The position numbers and the translations under genes are program-made. A stretch of 64,000 nt of DNA from Entophlyctis helioformis (lineage: Eukaryota > Chytridiomycota > Chytridiomycetes > Chytridiales > Chytriomycetaceae): positions 1 through 64,000 of the forward strand of contig JAHLKH010000026.1 in the NCBI GenBank assembly GCA_025526915.1, written 5' to 3'. The notes under the pieces are model-generated. The model had not been told where the DNA came from, searched no databases, and saw only the letters and a program-made list of their open reading frames with translations. Below, in pieces: positions 34,748 through 46,246 of this stretch. Positions within the stretch are counted from its first letter, which is position 1, and every line of letters starts with the position of its first letter.

Positions 34748-35518
34748 GGTGTCAGACTCTTGATGTGGGATGTCTGCCGTGTTTGAGATGGATGTTCTGT
34801 CTCTTGGTCGGCATCGTCCACATCTTCGCTCGCATCAGGTTCATCGCTGGATGCTGGAGACGCCGTGCAGGACAAGTCAGGTTCAGGGTGAATGTCAGGA
34901 TGAGCCGCCGTGTCTGAGTGGCCATTGCGACACACGAGAAAGGCATGATCAGTGGCTGGTGATGTCACAGGAACGCGCCGATTCACGCGTCAGTCTCAAC
35001 TCACTGTGAGCGTGCTGGTGGTGGTTGTGACGAGGACGGAAGACCGCGGCAATGGCAGAACAGCCAGCGACCATCTTCTTCTTGAGTGCCTGGCATGCTC
35101 GGCACATGCATCGCTTGACACCAGCCAGCATGGTGTGTCGTGGTGCTGGTTGTGGTGGCATGGTTCGTGTGGGCGGCAGGGCTGGTGTCGCGCCAAGCAG
35201 TTCAGACAAGACATCGCGACTGGTGGTGTGTGAGATGCTTGACACGGCGCGATTCGACGCCTTCGTCAGCACGGGCTCGGCAGCAGGCGCAACCCCCACG
35301 TTGACCGACGCGACGGCTGCGATATCAGCCACGACTGGACGAGCCGCAGGACGACGTGCCAGCTTGAAGACGCTCCTGAATGCCCGCTTGATGGCTGCCG
35401 TCTTTGATTTCATTGCAGTCGGACCGACCAGCATGCTTGCGGATTCTGGTGCGATGCAGACAGGCGGTGCTGCATCCATATGGACAAAGCACAGATCGTT
35501 GCTCTGAAGAGTGAGCAT
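34744..35518 (-). CDS. Unrecognised protein with one repeat-unit-like N-terminus
   Basis: ATG 35518; exon 1 to 35005, a 49-nt intron (35004-34956), then exon 2 to TGA 34744; about 240 residues. The first 45 residues (QSNDLCFVHMDAAPPVCIAP ESASMLVGP) resemble the junction between units of the repeat protein downstream (DDLFFVRRVP ... YDSILVVAP). This is therefore probably a diverged or truncated member of the same array. The middle is Ala/Val/Arg-rich, with a Cys pair in CMCRACQALKKK. The C-terminus is Asp/Glu-rich. No domain is recognised. Confidence 0.4.
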
Positions 35519-35842
35519 CCTTGCAATCAGATGCGTTGAGTTGCGTCAAGTCCAGCGCGCGTTTGCAGTGTTTTGAAGCTCGCTGCTGTGAATGACGTCA
35601 GCAAGCTGCAGATGCGATGGCAAACCGCCTGTCTTGCTGGCCCACGCCGTCATCGCGCATCGCAATGAGACAAAGATTGGCCAAAACGAAGCACATCAGA
35701 GACTTGCTTGTGAGAGCTGTGCCTCAGTAGCTTGCGCAGTGAGATTCAGATCAGCGCAAGACAATAGGATGCTAAGCACGGCTGCTTGGATTGAAGACTG
35801 AAGGAATGTACCGCACACGTGAGTGTTTCGAGCCATCGAGCT

Positions 35843-35943
35843 GATTCCAAGAAAGTCCCAGTTCCAAAGACACTAGATGCCATACCCTTTCGAGCTTAAG
35901 GCCGTGCGTAGATCCCTCAGTTATGTCATCCCCCTGGTCCGAC
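35843..35943. repeat. 101-bp direct repeat, right copy
   Basis: Partner of 31575-31676. Here the peptide SDQGDDITEGSTHGLKLERV WHLVS is not attached to any long upstream frame, so this copy looks like the stranded 3' end of a deleted array member. It lies 172 bp from the tRNA-Gly gene. The rest of 35519-36115 shows no gene I can support. Confidence 0.9.
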
Positions 35944-36115
35944 ACGTCCATGGTGATGTATCCATAAAGTTCGCTGGAACACACCATGGGCAGCCTGAAG
36001 AAACGCGCACACTCGCAAAGCACGGGAATGCACGGTGGCGATGGCGTTGGGCAAAAGTAGATCGACCAAACGGATGGTCAAAACGGCAGGTGGGATGCCA
36101 CAAGGGCAAAAGGCG

Positions 36116-36186
36116 TGCGCCAGCCCGGAATTGAACCGGGGGCTCATCGATGGCAACGATGAATTTTACCACTAAACCACTGGCGC
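36116..36186 (-). tRNA. tRNA-Gly (anticodon GCC)
   Basis: The 71-nt minus-strand sequence folds as a cloverleaf. The acceptor stem GCGCCAG pairs with CTGGCGC, followed by discriminator A. The D-arm carries GTGGTTTAGTGGTAA (A box-like), the anticodon loop is TTGCCAT on a CATCG/CGATG stem, and the T-arm has GGTTCAATTCC (B box). No intron is present. It would be transcribed by RNA polymerase III. The sequence 36187-36641, up to the D-lactate dehydrogenase start, contains only TGG-rich short repeats (36275-36320) and no gene I can support. Confidence 0.95.
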
Positions 36187-36641
36187 ACCTTTCTTGCCGC
36201 AATTTTGCCTAAATACAATCTAATTCATGTGCAATTTCCGATCAATTCTGTGCAGAAATTAGCGATTTTAGCATGGATTGGCGTGGATTGGTATGGATTG
36301 GTGTGGCGTGGCGTGGTCAAACCAGCCCCGCGCAAGCACAACGATCCGACCAGAGAGCAGACAGACCAAAGCCGTGTGTGATGCGGCGATGGTCACGAGA
36401 GCGCCGCAGTGTCATCCCCCGTCACGGCACGGCAGGCTGATGAGTCATTCTGACAAGCATCGCCGCGGATCTGGACGTTGGCGCAAGTGGCATCGCTTCT
36501 TTATCAGATCCTGCCGATCAACCTCACAGGCCCAAGGCACTCCAGGCAGGTGTCGTAGCATGCCCGCAGGTGTGCGTCGCCCGCTGGCCGTCCGTGCAGG
36601 CTGCTGACTCTTGCGCACTGGCACGACATGCAGGCCCATAA

Positions 36642-38252
36642 ATGACCGTCGCAACCGTGGCTGCCTGCATCGCAGAACTGACGGCGCTGCTGGGTGCCGA
36701 GCGAGTGCGCACCGACGCCGCCGAGCTCAAGCGCCGCTCTCACGACGTCTCGTACCACGAGCCACACCCGCCGCATGCCGTCGTCTATGCAGCTTGCGAG
36801 GCAGACATTGCCGTCTTTCTGCGCACCTGCAACAAGTGAGGCTGCCAAGCTCGCTGTTGCTGCCGTTGCTGCCATTGCCATTGCTGTCTCAACAGCACGG
36901 CGCTGACCTCGCACGCATCAACGCATCACAGACACAAGGTGCCGGTCATTGCTGTCTCGGGTGGAACGTCTCTCGAAGGCCACATCATCCCAACTCAGAC
37001 CCGCGGCGCCGTCATTCTCGACTTGACGCAGATGGACAAGATCGTTGCGGTGCACGACCAGGATCTCGACTGCGTGGTTGAACCAGGCGTTGGATGGATC
37101 GATCTGCGCGAGCATCTCGAGCCCAGCGGTCTCTTCTTCCCGCCGGACCCTGGATCGTCTGCGTGTGTCGGCGGCATGTGTGGAACCAACTGCTCTGGCA
37201 CGCTTGCTTGGCGGTACGTCCAATGATGGCACGGTGGTGGCATTCGAGTGTCGTATGATCTGACCGCCTGCTGCAGATACGGCACCATGAAGGACCACGT
37301 ACTGTCCCTCCGCGTTGTTTTGCCAGACGGCACGGTCGTCAAGACACGCCAGCGCGCCACAAAGTCGAGCGCTGGCTACGATCTCACTCGCCTGTTTGTC
37401 GGCAGCGAGGGCACGCTTGGCATTGTGTCGCAGGCCACACTGCGTCTGCGTCGCATCCCCGTCCACACTGCCATGGTGCTGGCGCAGTTCAAGACGCTCG
37501 AGGATGCAGGCTCTGCCGTTGCCGATGTCGTGCACAAGGGGCCGATGCTCAACCGCATGGAACTCATGGACGACTACGCGATCCGCTCGGTCAACATCAC
37601 AGCCAATCCCGACCAACGCTATGCCGAGCAGACAACGATCCTGTTCGAGTGCGCCGGACCGACACCTGCAGCCATCGCCGAGCAGATTGCCAGTCTCGAG
37701 ACCATCACGGCAGCCAACCGCTGCACGCTCTTCCGCTCGGCCAAGGGCGAGTCCGAGTCCGAGCGGCTGTGGCATCTCCGCAAACGCGCCTACTTTGCCG
37801 CCAAGGACCTCCGTCGGAACGACAAGGGGGTCAGCATCCTCACCACAGACGTTGCCGTGCCCATCTCGCACCTTGTGGCCGCGCTCTCAGAGTCGCGCCG
37901 CGACCTGGACGCGCACGGACTGACAGCCTCGATTGTTGCGCACGCGGGCGACGGCAACTTTCATGTTCTCTTGGTCGTCAATCCGTCTGATCCCAAGGAA
38001 GTCGCGGCTGCACAGGCTTTCCGCGACCGCAACGCACGCATGGCGCTGGCGTTTGGTGGCACATGCACGGGCGAGCATGGCATTGGTATCGGCAAGATCC
38101 ATTTGCTCGAGGAAGAGGTTGGCTTGGACGCGGTGCATCTCATGCGCCGTCTCAAGGCAACCATCGACCCCAACGGCATCATGAACCCTGGCAAGGTGTT
38201 TACCGAGCTGCCCAACCCCAGCACGCCGTGTCTTGCCAAGTCCAAACTGTGA
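36642..38252 (+). CDS. DLD1: D-lactate dehydrogenase (cytochrome), FAD-linked
   Basis: The enzyme oxidises D-lactate to pyruvate with FAD and passes electrons to cytochrome c. Exons: 36642-36835, 36932-37213 and 37277-38252 (GT-AG, in phase); about 483 residues. The FAD-binding type-4 (PCMH) fold shows VPVIAVSGGTSLEGHI, then VVEPGVGWIDL, GLFFPPDPGSSACVGGMCGT, the RYGTMKDHVLSLRVVLPDG motif and GSEGTLGIVSQATLRL. The C-terminal FAD-oxidase domain carries IVAHAGDGNFHVLL and CTGEHGIGIGKI, the histidine-containing catalytic motifs, then IDPNGIMNPGKVF. A related alternative is D-2-hydroxyglutarate dehydrogenase; wording and length favour D-lactate. No mitochondrial presequence is obvious at this ATG (MTVATVAACIAEL), so an upstream exon or a cytosolic form is possible. 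Confidence 0.9.
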
Positions 38253-38403
38253 CCAGCCCGATCAGCTCATTGGAATGCGTGTCACCAACCGTGTCTGTGT
38301 ACCAAGTCGCCATTTCCATTCATTCAGTAAACGGTAGTGGCCCATTGAACAGTTTCCAATTCTGTGTTTGCACAGTCCAGGCGTCAGCAATCACGCTTGC
38401 CGT

Positions 38404-39603
38404 TTACATGGCACGCAGCCTTGCCTTGTGGTTCAGCTTGGCAAAGTCTGGCTCGGAGACGATCTGCAGCAGATACCGTCCGAGCGCCATGAGTTCACGG
38501 TCCGACGCCAATGTGGCTGGCGATGCCTTGAACGGCGTGATCTTGAGGCCCTATCATCCAAACGCAACGTCAGTGAACGGCGGGCATCAAGCAAGCAAGC
38601 AAGCAAGCCATGCCAAAGAGGCCGCTTACGCTCTGCGGGTTCATGGCAAAGTTACGCGACAGATCGTCGACATGAACGGTATTGTGCGGGCCGTAGTACT
38701 GGCCAAACCGTGTCCAGATGAGCTGCAGCGGCTTGACTTGATGCCGCGACGGCGCCCCGTTCTTTGAGCGTCTGGCCATGCTCGTGATGGAGAACATGGA
38801 CGTCTGGTCCAGCACAAACGCAATCTTGTACTCGGAATGCATGAGCATGCCCAGCGACGTGATTTTGGCCTCGAGCCACTTCCACGCCGTCTGGCTCCAG
38901 ATGCACAGGTCGTAGTAGGGGTACACGGCTGCAAGGAACTCGTGGAGGCCTGGACGCGCGAGCTGCGAGACGGACGATGCCGTGCCCTTGGGGTCAAAGA
39001 GCGTCCAGTCGAGATCAAGCACCAGCATGCGTTTCCCGGGCCGCAGCTCGTTGATGATGTGGATCTCGGTCTTGTCAATCACCTTGCGCAGCGACTTTTG
39101 GTTGGCGGGGTCGTCGGCCGGATGCACAGACGACCTGCTGTAGTCAAAGTCGTCTTCGATCGCGGGCAGATCCAGGTCGGACGGGTCTTTGAGAATCTGC
39201 TCTTCGACTGGACGGTGTGGGATGCATGTGGAGGGTCAGAGCGTGGAGAGGACGGGACGGGATGACATGCGTGCACACGGCACTCGCCTGTGCCCATCAT
39301 CATGAATGTCTGTCCTTCCTTGACGTTGAGCGACGACAGAGGGGTGTTGTCGCTCGGCAGCTTGCCCTTGGCGAGCCCAATAAGCTTCTGGCGGCTTGTC
39401 TGCACCTGCGTGACCTGTTCGAGCTTGCGCTTGAGCTGCCCAACGGTTGCGTTCATGAATGTTTCGAGGTGGTACTTGGTGCCGTTCCACGAGGCGGTGA
39501 GGTGGAGTACCGGTCCGTCGCCATTGGCCGCTGCTTCTGATTCAACACCCTTGTCGGCAGTGTCGGCAGTGTCCGCATTGACGTTGGCGACCACATCGTT
39601 CAT
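38404..39603 (-). CDS. UBLCP1: Ubiquitin-like domain CTD phosphatase (UBLCP1 type)
   Basis: UBLCP1 is a nuclear phosphatase that binds the 26S proteasome through its ubiquitin-like domain. Three exons: 39603-39288, 39207-38630 and 38550-38404. Residues about 35-105 form the ubiquitin-like domain ([46 protein letters not shown]). The HAD/FCP1 phosphatase domain follows, with the catalytic DxDx(T/V) motif in [15 protein letters not shown], then [20 protein letters not shown] and [19 protein letters not shown]. The C-terminus is [20 protein letters not shown]. Intron 1 uses a GC donor (ACAG/GCGAGT); only this junction gives MMMGTVEEQIL in frame. Length is about 345 residues, slightly longer than animal UBLCP1 (about 318) because of an acidic N-terminal extension. 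The gene lies 73 bp downstream of the kinesin stop. Confidence 0.93.
38584..38609. repeat. (CAAG)n run in UBLCP1 intron 2
   Basis: About five tetranucleotide units within the intron 38551-38629. Confidence 0.8.
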
Positions 39604-39676
39604 TTTGGGGATCGTTTGGAGAAGAAAGGTTGAGAGAAAGGAAAGGAGGCGCAGTCGAGAGACAGGTTGCATCACA

Positions 39677-42600
39677 TCACGACGATGTCGACGACTTGTG
39701 TGTGGCCTGGCTGGTCTGCTTGCGTGCAGTGCCGATCTGGCAGTTGTTGACCTGCGCGACGATGGCCAGATGGTCAGCAGGCTGTCGTCGCAAGGAAACA
39801 TGGACAGACGCGCACACACCTTGGTCGCAAAGCGCAGAGAGCACAGCGTCTCGGACAGACTGGATGGCACGGGAGAGATGTTGACAAACATGAGCGTCTT
39901 GCTGTTTCCGCCTGTAAGGCACCCGAGCGCAAGGCAATCTTGTCAGTCGATGCCTTCACATGCATGCTGGAGACTGCATATAGTCAAGCGTACCAAGCGA
40001 GTTTTGCAGCAAGTACGTCAACTACCATGCGGCAGCCAGAGTGTCAGTCATGCCGCGCCCAATCCACCACGTCTGTCATGTCGCAGCAGAACCGCTTACC
40101 TTGGAGTTGCGGTATGGAATATGGCCGTCCTTGTTGGACAGCGCGTAAATGACATCGCCCAGACAGCTCAGACTCTTGTTGATGGCCTGCGTCTCCTTGA
40201 GCCGGTCGCCTGTCGAGCCGGACATGGACAGCCGCTCCGATCCAGCAAGATCAATGAGATTGAGTAAGCCCTCGCTCGACTCGTCCGTGATGCTGTTGGT
40301 TCCCGAGAGTCTGAGCGTGAACACGCTGTGACTGCGCGACGAACGCTCGTTGCAGTTGGTCGCCGCAACAGCACGGTGTTCAGATGCCTTGCGAAGCAGC
40401 TTGTACACCTCTTTGGGCGATGTGACAACCACTATACCGCACATGCCACCATCCATACTGGGTCAGCAGCCGTGCCGCTAGATCGCAGGCCATGCAACCT
40501 GCCCTCACCATTGCACACGTCAGACACGGTAGTCTTGCCCTTCACGTCATGCCGAATCTCGTGCTTCTTGCTTCCATCGTCGGCGGTCAACAGGTCGCGG
40601 ATCGTCTCGTTGTAAATCTCCAAAAACTGGCCCTCCATGCGGTACGTCCACCCCTTCTCCTTGAGCGCCTCGGCAGCCTCAAAGATCTGCTCGACAGCGC
40701 GTGGAATCATGCCAGCGTTCGCCTCGTCATAGCCCTCCATCCTGCACATGCCATCCATCGTCAGCATGCCCGGTTCGCCATACCATCAGCACCAGCAACT
40801 CGGGCTACTCACGTAAACGTCTTGCCACTGCCCGTCTGTCCGTATGCAAAGATACAGACATTGTATCCATCGAGAGCCGACTGCACAAGCTGAGAGATCT
40901 CGGCAAACACGTCGCCCTGTTTGGCACTAGGCGTGAACACCTTGTCAAACTGGAAAGGATACGTCTTGGCAACCGTCTTGCTGCCCGATGCATTTTCCTG
41001 TGATTGCGGTGGTCAGCGTCGAGCAATGCATCCAGCTCGCAATACTGGACCTTGGACATACCACCATCTGCGCAAGTTCAATCGCACCCTCATCCTTGGC
41101 AGAAAAGGTGATATGCGGAAGAGATCCAGCATCGCCGCCGTCTCCTTCGCCAATCTCCTCCTTCTCCGCACCAAGCAATGGACGGACTCGGCAAAAGACG
41201 CGGATGTTGCCCTTGAGCTCCTGGATTGTGTTGTGCAGGCGGCGACGAGTCATTTCTTCTTCGCGCAGTTTGGCTTCGCCCTCAGCAACGCAAGCCTCGA
41301 GGCCTTTCACTTCCAGCGAGAGCTTGGCGATCTCGGCGGCACGACTCGAGGCCAGTCTCTCGGATTCCTGCAGGGAGCCACACGGTCAGCGTTCATGCTG
41401 CACGTGTAATGTGACAGCCAACGGACACTCCACCTCCAAACTGATCTTGAGTGCACGATTGCTGCTCTCAACGGCAACGGCAGCCATGGCCTGTGTCGAG
41501 ATGGTCGACTACATGCATTTGGCTGTTAACCGTTTCGTTCACAGAGACAGTGGCAAGCAGCGTCACACACTTTGAGCTGGGCATTCTCAGACTTGGCCAT
41601 ATCAAGCTCCTTGGCTGCTGCATCATGCTTGGCACGCAGACTCTCAAGGTCTCTTGTAAGGCTATCAATCTTGGCATCATTGTCTCGCTTGACAGCACGC
41701 ATCTCGTCCTCATGGCGTGACACAATTGCCTGCGTGCAAGTTAGTCGTCCGTGACTGGCTATCAACATGCGCAATGCAGCCTACCAATCTCTCGCTGGAA
41801 ACAGCAGCAAGCTCTTTATCGACAGCAGCCTTGTCGCGCTCCATGTCGCGCAGCTTGCTCTCCAGTTCAAACCGGGACTGTCGCAGCTCTTGGACTGACA
41901 TCACAAGCGTCAGCTGCATATAGCGATACAGCCACACGCCGTCAACACTGCAGTACACACTCATGCTGTCCTTGTCGGCAAGCTGGCTTGTCATGACGGA
42001 CATGGATGCCTGAGTTTCGGCCAGTTTTGAGACTGTCGATGCTCGGTCCTCTTCGAGATCTTCGACGCGGCCCTTGAGATCCCAGGCGGGACGCTTTGCT
42101 TTCTTGATGACCCGTCCATCTGTCACAGGCTCGGCAGCCGGCACCGGCACCGGTGCAGCTGCAGTCGAAGCAGGCGGCTTCTTGGCAGCAGCGGCCGCAG
42201 ACGATAATGATGATGATGATGATGAGGCGACAGTTGCCTTCTTGGCGGCAGTCGCAGCAGTCGCTCTGGTTGTGCGCGACGTGAGCGTTGATGGAGCGGA
42301 TCTGGCAGGGGCTGCCGCCGAAGCACGGCCAGCCACGGAGCGGGTCGAAGGAGCAGTGGCCAGCCGAGCAGTCGGTGCTGATGTTGCTGCTGTCGTCGCT
42401 GCTACTGGCTTTGACGCCAAGCGCTTGCGGGCAGGCTCGGATGCCTTGCCCTCGTCGTCGCTCTTGCGCTTCAGCGACGTTGTATGCACCTTGAAGTCGT
42501 CTGCACCAAGCGTCTGTGGGAGCAGTGCAAGGTGTTAGCCCGTGGCCCTCTGTGCCATGAGCGCAGTGAGCGCCATGCGTGCCGCACCTGGGATGCTGGC

Positions 42601-42859
42601 TCGGCAGCAGTCGCAGCAGCAGTGCTGGACGGAACAGGAAGCGCTGGCGCCTTGACCGACACGGCTATCTTGCTGGGCTGCTTGAGGCCCGTCTGTAGCG
42701 GAAGCGACGGCGGCGGCGGTAGCAGCGAGCTGGTGAGTGGCAATGCGCAGACAGGCAGGCAGGCAGACAGACAGACAAGCACGGGCACTTTTGTCCAGCA
42801 CATGCACGCACGCATGCACGCACCAGGCGGCTGTTGTCCTTGTCCGTTGCGGCGCTCAT
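39677..42859 (-). CDS. Kinesin-14 (C-terminal motor, Kar3/Ncd type)
   Basis: Kinesin-14s are minus-end-directed motors for spindle assembly and karyogamy. The start ATG 42859 opens [12 protein letters not shown], followed by short exons; the N-terminus is Ala/Ser/Lys-rich with basic RKRLASKP and KKAKRPAW (possible nuclear signals). Coiled coil occupies the middle ([60 protein letters not shown]). The neck-motor junction [20 protein letters not shown] marks a kinesin-14. Motor motifs: P-loop [13 protein letters not shown], switch [12 protein letters not shown], switch [13 protein letters not shown], and [20 protein letters not shown]. The end is [24 protein letters not shown]. About nine exons, all GT-AG by eye, in the 39677-42859 span. 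The motor is intact. I have not fixed every intron in the neck. Confidence 0.93.
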
Positions 42860-43109
42860 GGCAGGCGGGCGAGATCTTGGAGCACACGCCGACACGTCCA
42901 GAAGATGTCAGCCACGGAAGCCGTTTGAGCCACGATCGATGGCAGGTGTTGTGTGGGAGGGCAGCCCGCCCAGTCTGCCACAGACACTCGGCCGTACAGC
43001 CTGCTGGACGCGGCTCTCTCTGCGCCATTCCGCTACGGCTGCGTGTAGATTGTATGGTTCATTGGGAATGTGTCATGAAGAGATGGTGCTTATACTGCAG
43101 TGCTATAGT

Positions 43110-43155
43110 CGTGGTGGTCGTGGTCGTGGTGGTGGTGGTGGTGGTGGTGGTGGTG
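43110..43155. repeat. (GTG)n microsatellite
   Basis: An uninterrupted trinucleotide run of about 30 bp with imperfect flanks, in the shared upstream/downstream gap (42860-43233) between the kinesin 5' end and the 3' end of the C2H2 gene. No gene is seen there. Confidence 0.9.
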
Positions 43156-43233
43156 TAAATGTAGTGCTGTGCATTCAGGTGCAATGCTGTGTGTTGTCAC
43201 GGTCTAGGCGTGGGTTGGTATTGGCATCAACCA

Positions 43234-44085
43234 TCAACCGCCGTTGGAGTGACTTGATGTCCCATCTGCCTTCTGCTCTTGCTGCTGCTTCTGGGGTTCG
43301 ACATAAGCCAGAGCGGCGGCAGTGGTCTCGCTGGACAGCAACCTGACGTGTACCTTGAGGTGCGACGACAGATTGTCGGACCGCGTAAACGACTTGCCAC
43401 AGTCCTCCATGGGGCACTTGTAGGGCCGTTCACCAGTGTGCATGCGATTGTGCCGGACAACATGCTCGGGGCGGTTGAACATCTTGTTGCTGTCATGCGC
43501 ATCTTGTTAGATTCATCCAAATACAAGAACCGTCGAGTGCAGACGTACCATCCTTCGAACGCGCACGGATAGGTCTTGGGCAGCTGTTCAGGGCTCTTGC
43601 GAGGACCACGCTTGGAGCCCCCAGCCTTCTTTGGCCGAATGATCACAGAGGAGTCTATATTCCCCATGCCGCAGCCTTCGCCCGTGTTCTCGTTGACTTC
43701 GGTGTAGACTGGGTTCTTGCCAGACGCGGGCTTTGGCGGCGGGTAGTCACAAACGGACGCCCGCTTGTGAGATTGCGACTTGGCAACTGGCAAGTCGTCC
43801 ATCTGGGCCTCCTCAACTTTGGGCTCGACCGGCTGGGTCTTTGAAACCACGGGTGATGTGGAAACGGCCGCGACATGGACAGGCGATTCGACGGTTGCCG
43901 GTGATGCAGCGGCGGTATGTGTGATGATGGGCTCGGTACTTGTGGTTGAAAGCAGCTTGTCAATGGGCGAGAGAGGCTCTGCCTTGACCTGCATAGCCGG
44001 CTCGGCAGACGGAGTGACGGTAGCAACATCAAAGCGCTGCATGTCTGTCGAGATCTGCGCAGCTTCCAGAGAGAGATACTGCGAA

Positions 44086-44148
<63 letters not shown>

Positions 44149-44799
44149 ATGAGCATGTCGGTGAAGCTGCCCGTCTCGGTGATCAGCCCGATGTTGTGCA
44201 TGCTGGCGATGCCATGGGTGTTGGAAAAGGCGTCCATGTCGACGTCGAGACCGACGCCAGCCAGGCCAAGGCCAAGCACGCTGCTGTCCAGATAGGGCAT
44301 GCCGTCCATAGCCGAGATGCAGTTGTTTCCGATGGTGGTGTTCGCGTCGATTGATTTGACCAGAGGCGATGCCGCGATCGGGGAAGCGGTCGCAGACGGT
44401 GGCGACGAGGGAGAGTGCACCTGGTGAAGCGAAGAGGGGGTGTGTGGCTGCATGTGGTGCTCTGTCTTGGTGCGGCAGTATGGATTGTCTGCGTAGTGGC
44501 GGTGGGCCATGTGGCGGTACCTAGACGGTCTGCGTGGGGGGCGTTGCTGCAGCAGGAGGCTGCGAGGGGGCAATCTGTGCGTTGCTGGCAAGATCGGCAG
44601 AGGCAGGCGTGGTGGCGACGTGCGGAACATGGTTGTTCTGTGGCAGCTGGATGTAGTACTGGCCGGTGGCAGGGTCCTTGGCAATGCCGCAGAGACCCAG
44701 GTTCTGGGAGCCGGCCATGTCAACGTCAGCAAGACTGAGGCCGAGCGAGAGCGGTGCACAAGTGATGGAGAACATGGCGGAGGCGGCTGCCGACGACGA

Positions 44800-44831
<32 letters not shown>

Positions 44832-46246
44832 AGAGCGGCGACATGCACGGGGTAGACACTGGCGCAGAGGCGGGCGAGGCAGCGTGCTGCATGGCCAGTG
44901 CAGGCATGGACAGCAGCGGCAACGACACTGGCATGTGGATCGGCATGTGCATGAGATTTGCGTCGATCGTGACGCTGCTGGGCAGGTATCGGCCGGTGTC
45001 CTGGTGGTGGTGCTGGTGGTGCTGGTCAAAGTCAAACGACAGGGTGGCGGAGGGCGTGCATGCCGAGGCAAAGGCGATGCTGGCGCTGCCGAGGTGCTGC
45101 TGGTGCGTAGAGAGCTGAACGGCTGCTGAGTACCAAAGTGCTGGTGCTGCTGGTGCGCCAAGACGTTCAAGCTGCTGCAGGTCATATCTGCAGTGGCGGC
45201 CGAGCGAGTGGGCACTGCAGGCACTGCCGAGTAGATGGAGGGCGAGGCCGAGACAGGCTGCAGAGGGAAGCTGCTGGTGGGCTGCTGGTGCTGCTGCTGG
45301 TGCTGCTGCTGGCTGTGGTTGTGGTGCTGGCTGTGCTGCTGCTGCTGCTGGCTGTGGTTGGAGGCGTTGTTGAAGGCGTGCGGAAGCAGATGGCGGCCAG
45401 AAGCACCGGCGGGCGGCCAAGATGGAGCGCCAAAGGCAGCGGCGGCAGTGGCGGCAGGAGGGGGCCAGAAGGGCTGCTGCGGGAAGGCGCCGTGAGTGGT
45501 GGCCGATCCAGACGCAGACGCAGACGAGGACGCCGACAGCGACGCCGACGAGCTGCGGGGGGCAGGGCCAGCGTCCAAGAGCGACATGTGTGGATGGCGG
45601 GTTGAGCGGGCAGCGGGCAGGTGCAATCAATCCCGCGAGGAACGTGGTCAGGTGGGGGAATGCGGAAGGCGGATCACGGCAGAAGGCCACGGCAGAAGCC
45701 ACGGCAGCAGAGGCTGGCAGCCAAGCCCACGCGCAGCACCCACATGGCACGTCACGGCGTTGGCACTCACCTCGCATCCGACGTTGTGGTGACACACGCT
45801 GCATGGATGGGCGGCAGCTGATCGCACGCCGACAGCTGCGATAGAGGCGACGGCAGCTGCAACGACAGCGGCGACAGAGGCGACAGCAGATAGGGCAGCA
45901 GATGCGCTGGCGGGAAGACGCCGTTGTGCTCAAAGTTCACCGCCATGGCCGCGGACAAGCACAAGCTGTCTGCATCCGAGTGGATCTGGAGCGACGGCTG
46001 TGCCTCGATGGCTGCTGTGTCCTCTTGATTGCCGTGCAGAGTGGACCCGCCAAACGACCCGTTTCCTCGTGGCAGACTCGCCAAGCACATGGCGGAGGTG
46101 TCTGTGGAGACAAGCATGGTTGCAGACACAGCACGCTCCGTCGACACACGCTCAGACGCATGTGAAGGGACGAGCAGACGGGGCAAAGGGTCGCCTCGCA
46201 CAGGCAGAGGCGCTGGCAGAGCAAACGATGCAGCGCACGGCGACAT
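43234..46246 (-). CDS. C2H2 zinc-finger transcription factor with long Ser/Gln-rich activation region
   Basis: The DNA-binding end is clear: [22 protein letters not shown] then [31 protein letters not shown], two adjacent C2H2 fingers. The intron at about 43480-43550 falls inside finger 1 (EGC/NKMFNR). Upstream is a basic [12 protein letters not shown], a 20-residue poly-Ser run and a Gln/His-rich region ([20 protein letters not shown]). The layout resembles fungal Msn2/Seb1 or pH-type regulators, but the finger linker is generic. The probable first exon is 46246-45771 ([15 protein letters not shown]), joined by a 218-nt intron to 45552. An alternative start is ATG 45587 ([10 protein letters not shown]). 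The frame shifts once near 45115 in the Gln-rich region. Intron 44523-44427 has a poor donor (GTCTAG). The target sites are unknown. Confidence 0.8.
44088..44150. repeat. (GAC)n trinucleotide run encoding poly-Ser
   Basis: About 21 GAC units. On the minus strand they encode about 20 serines of the C2H2 factor. A shorter run occurs at 44788-44823. Confidence 0.9.

Noticed and set aside
31575..35943. LTR retrotransposon flanked by 101-bp repeats near a tRNA
   Set aside because: No gag, reverse transcriptase, integrase or primer-binding site; the repeats read as gene 3' ends.
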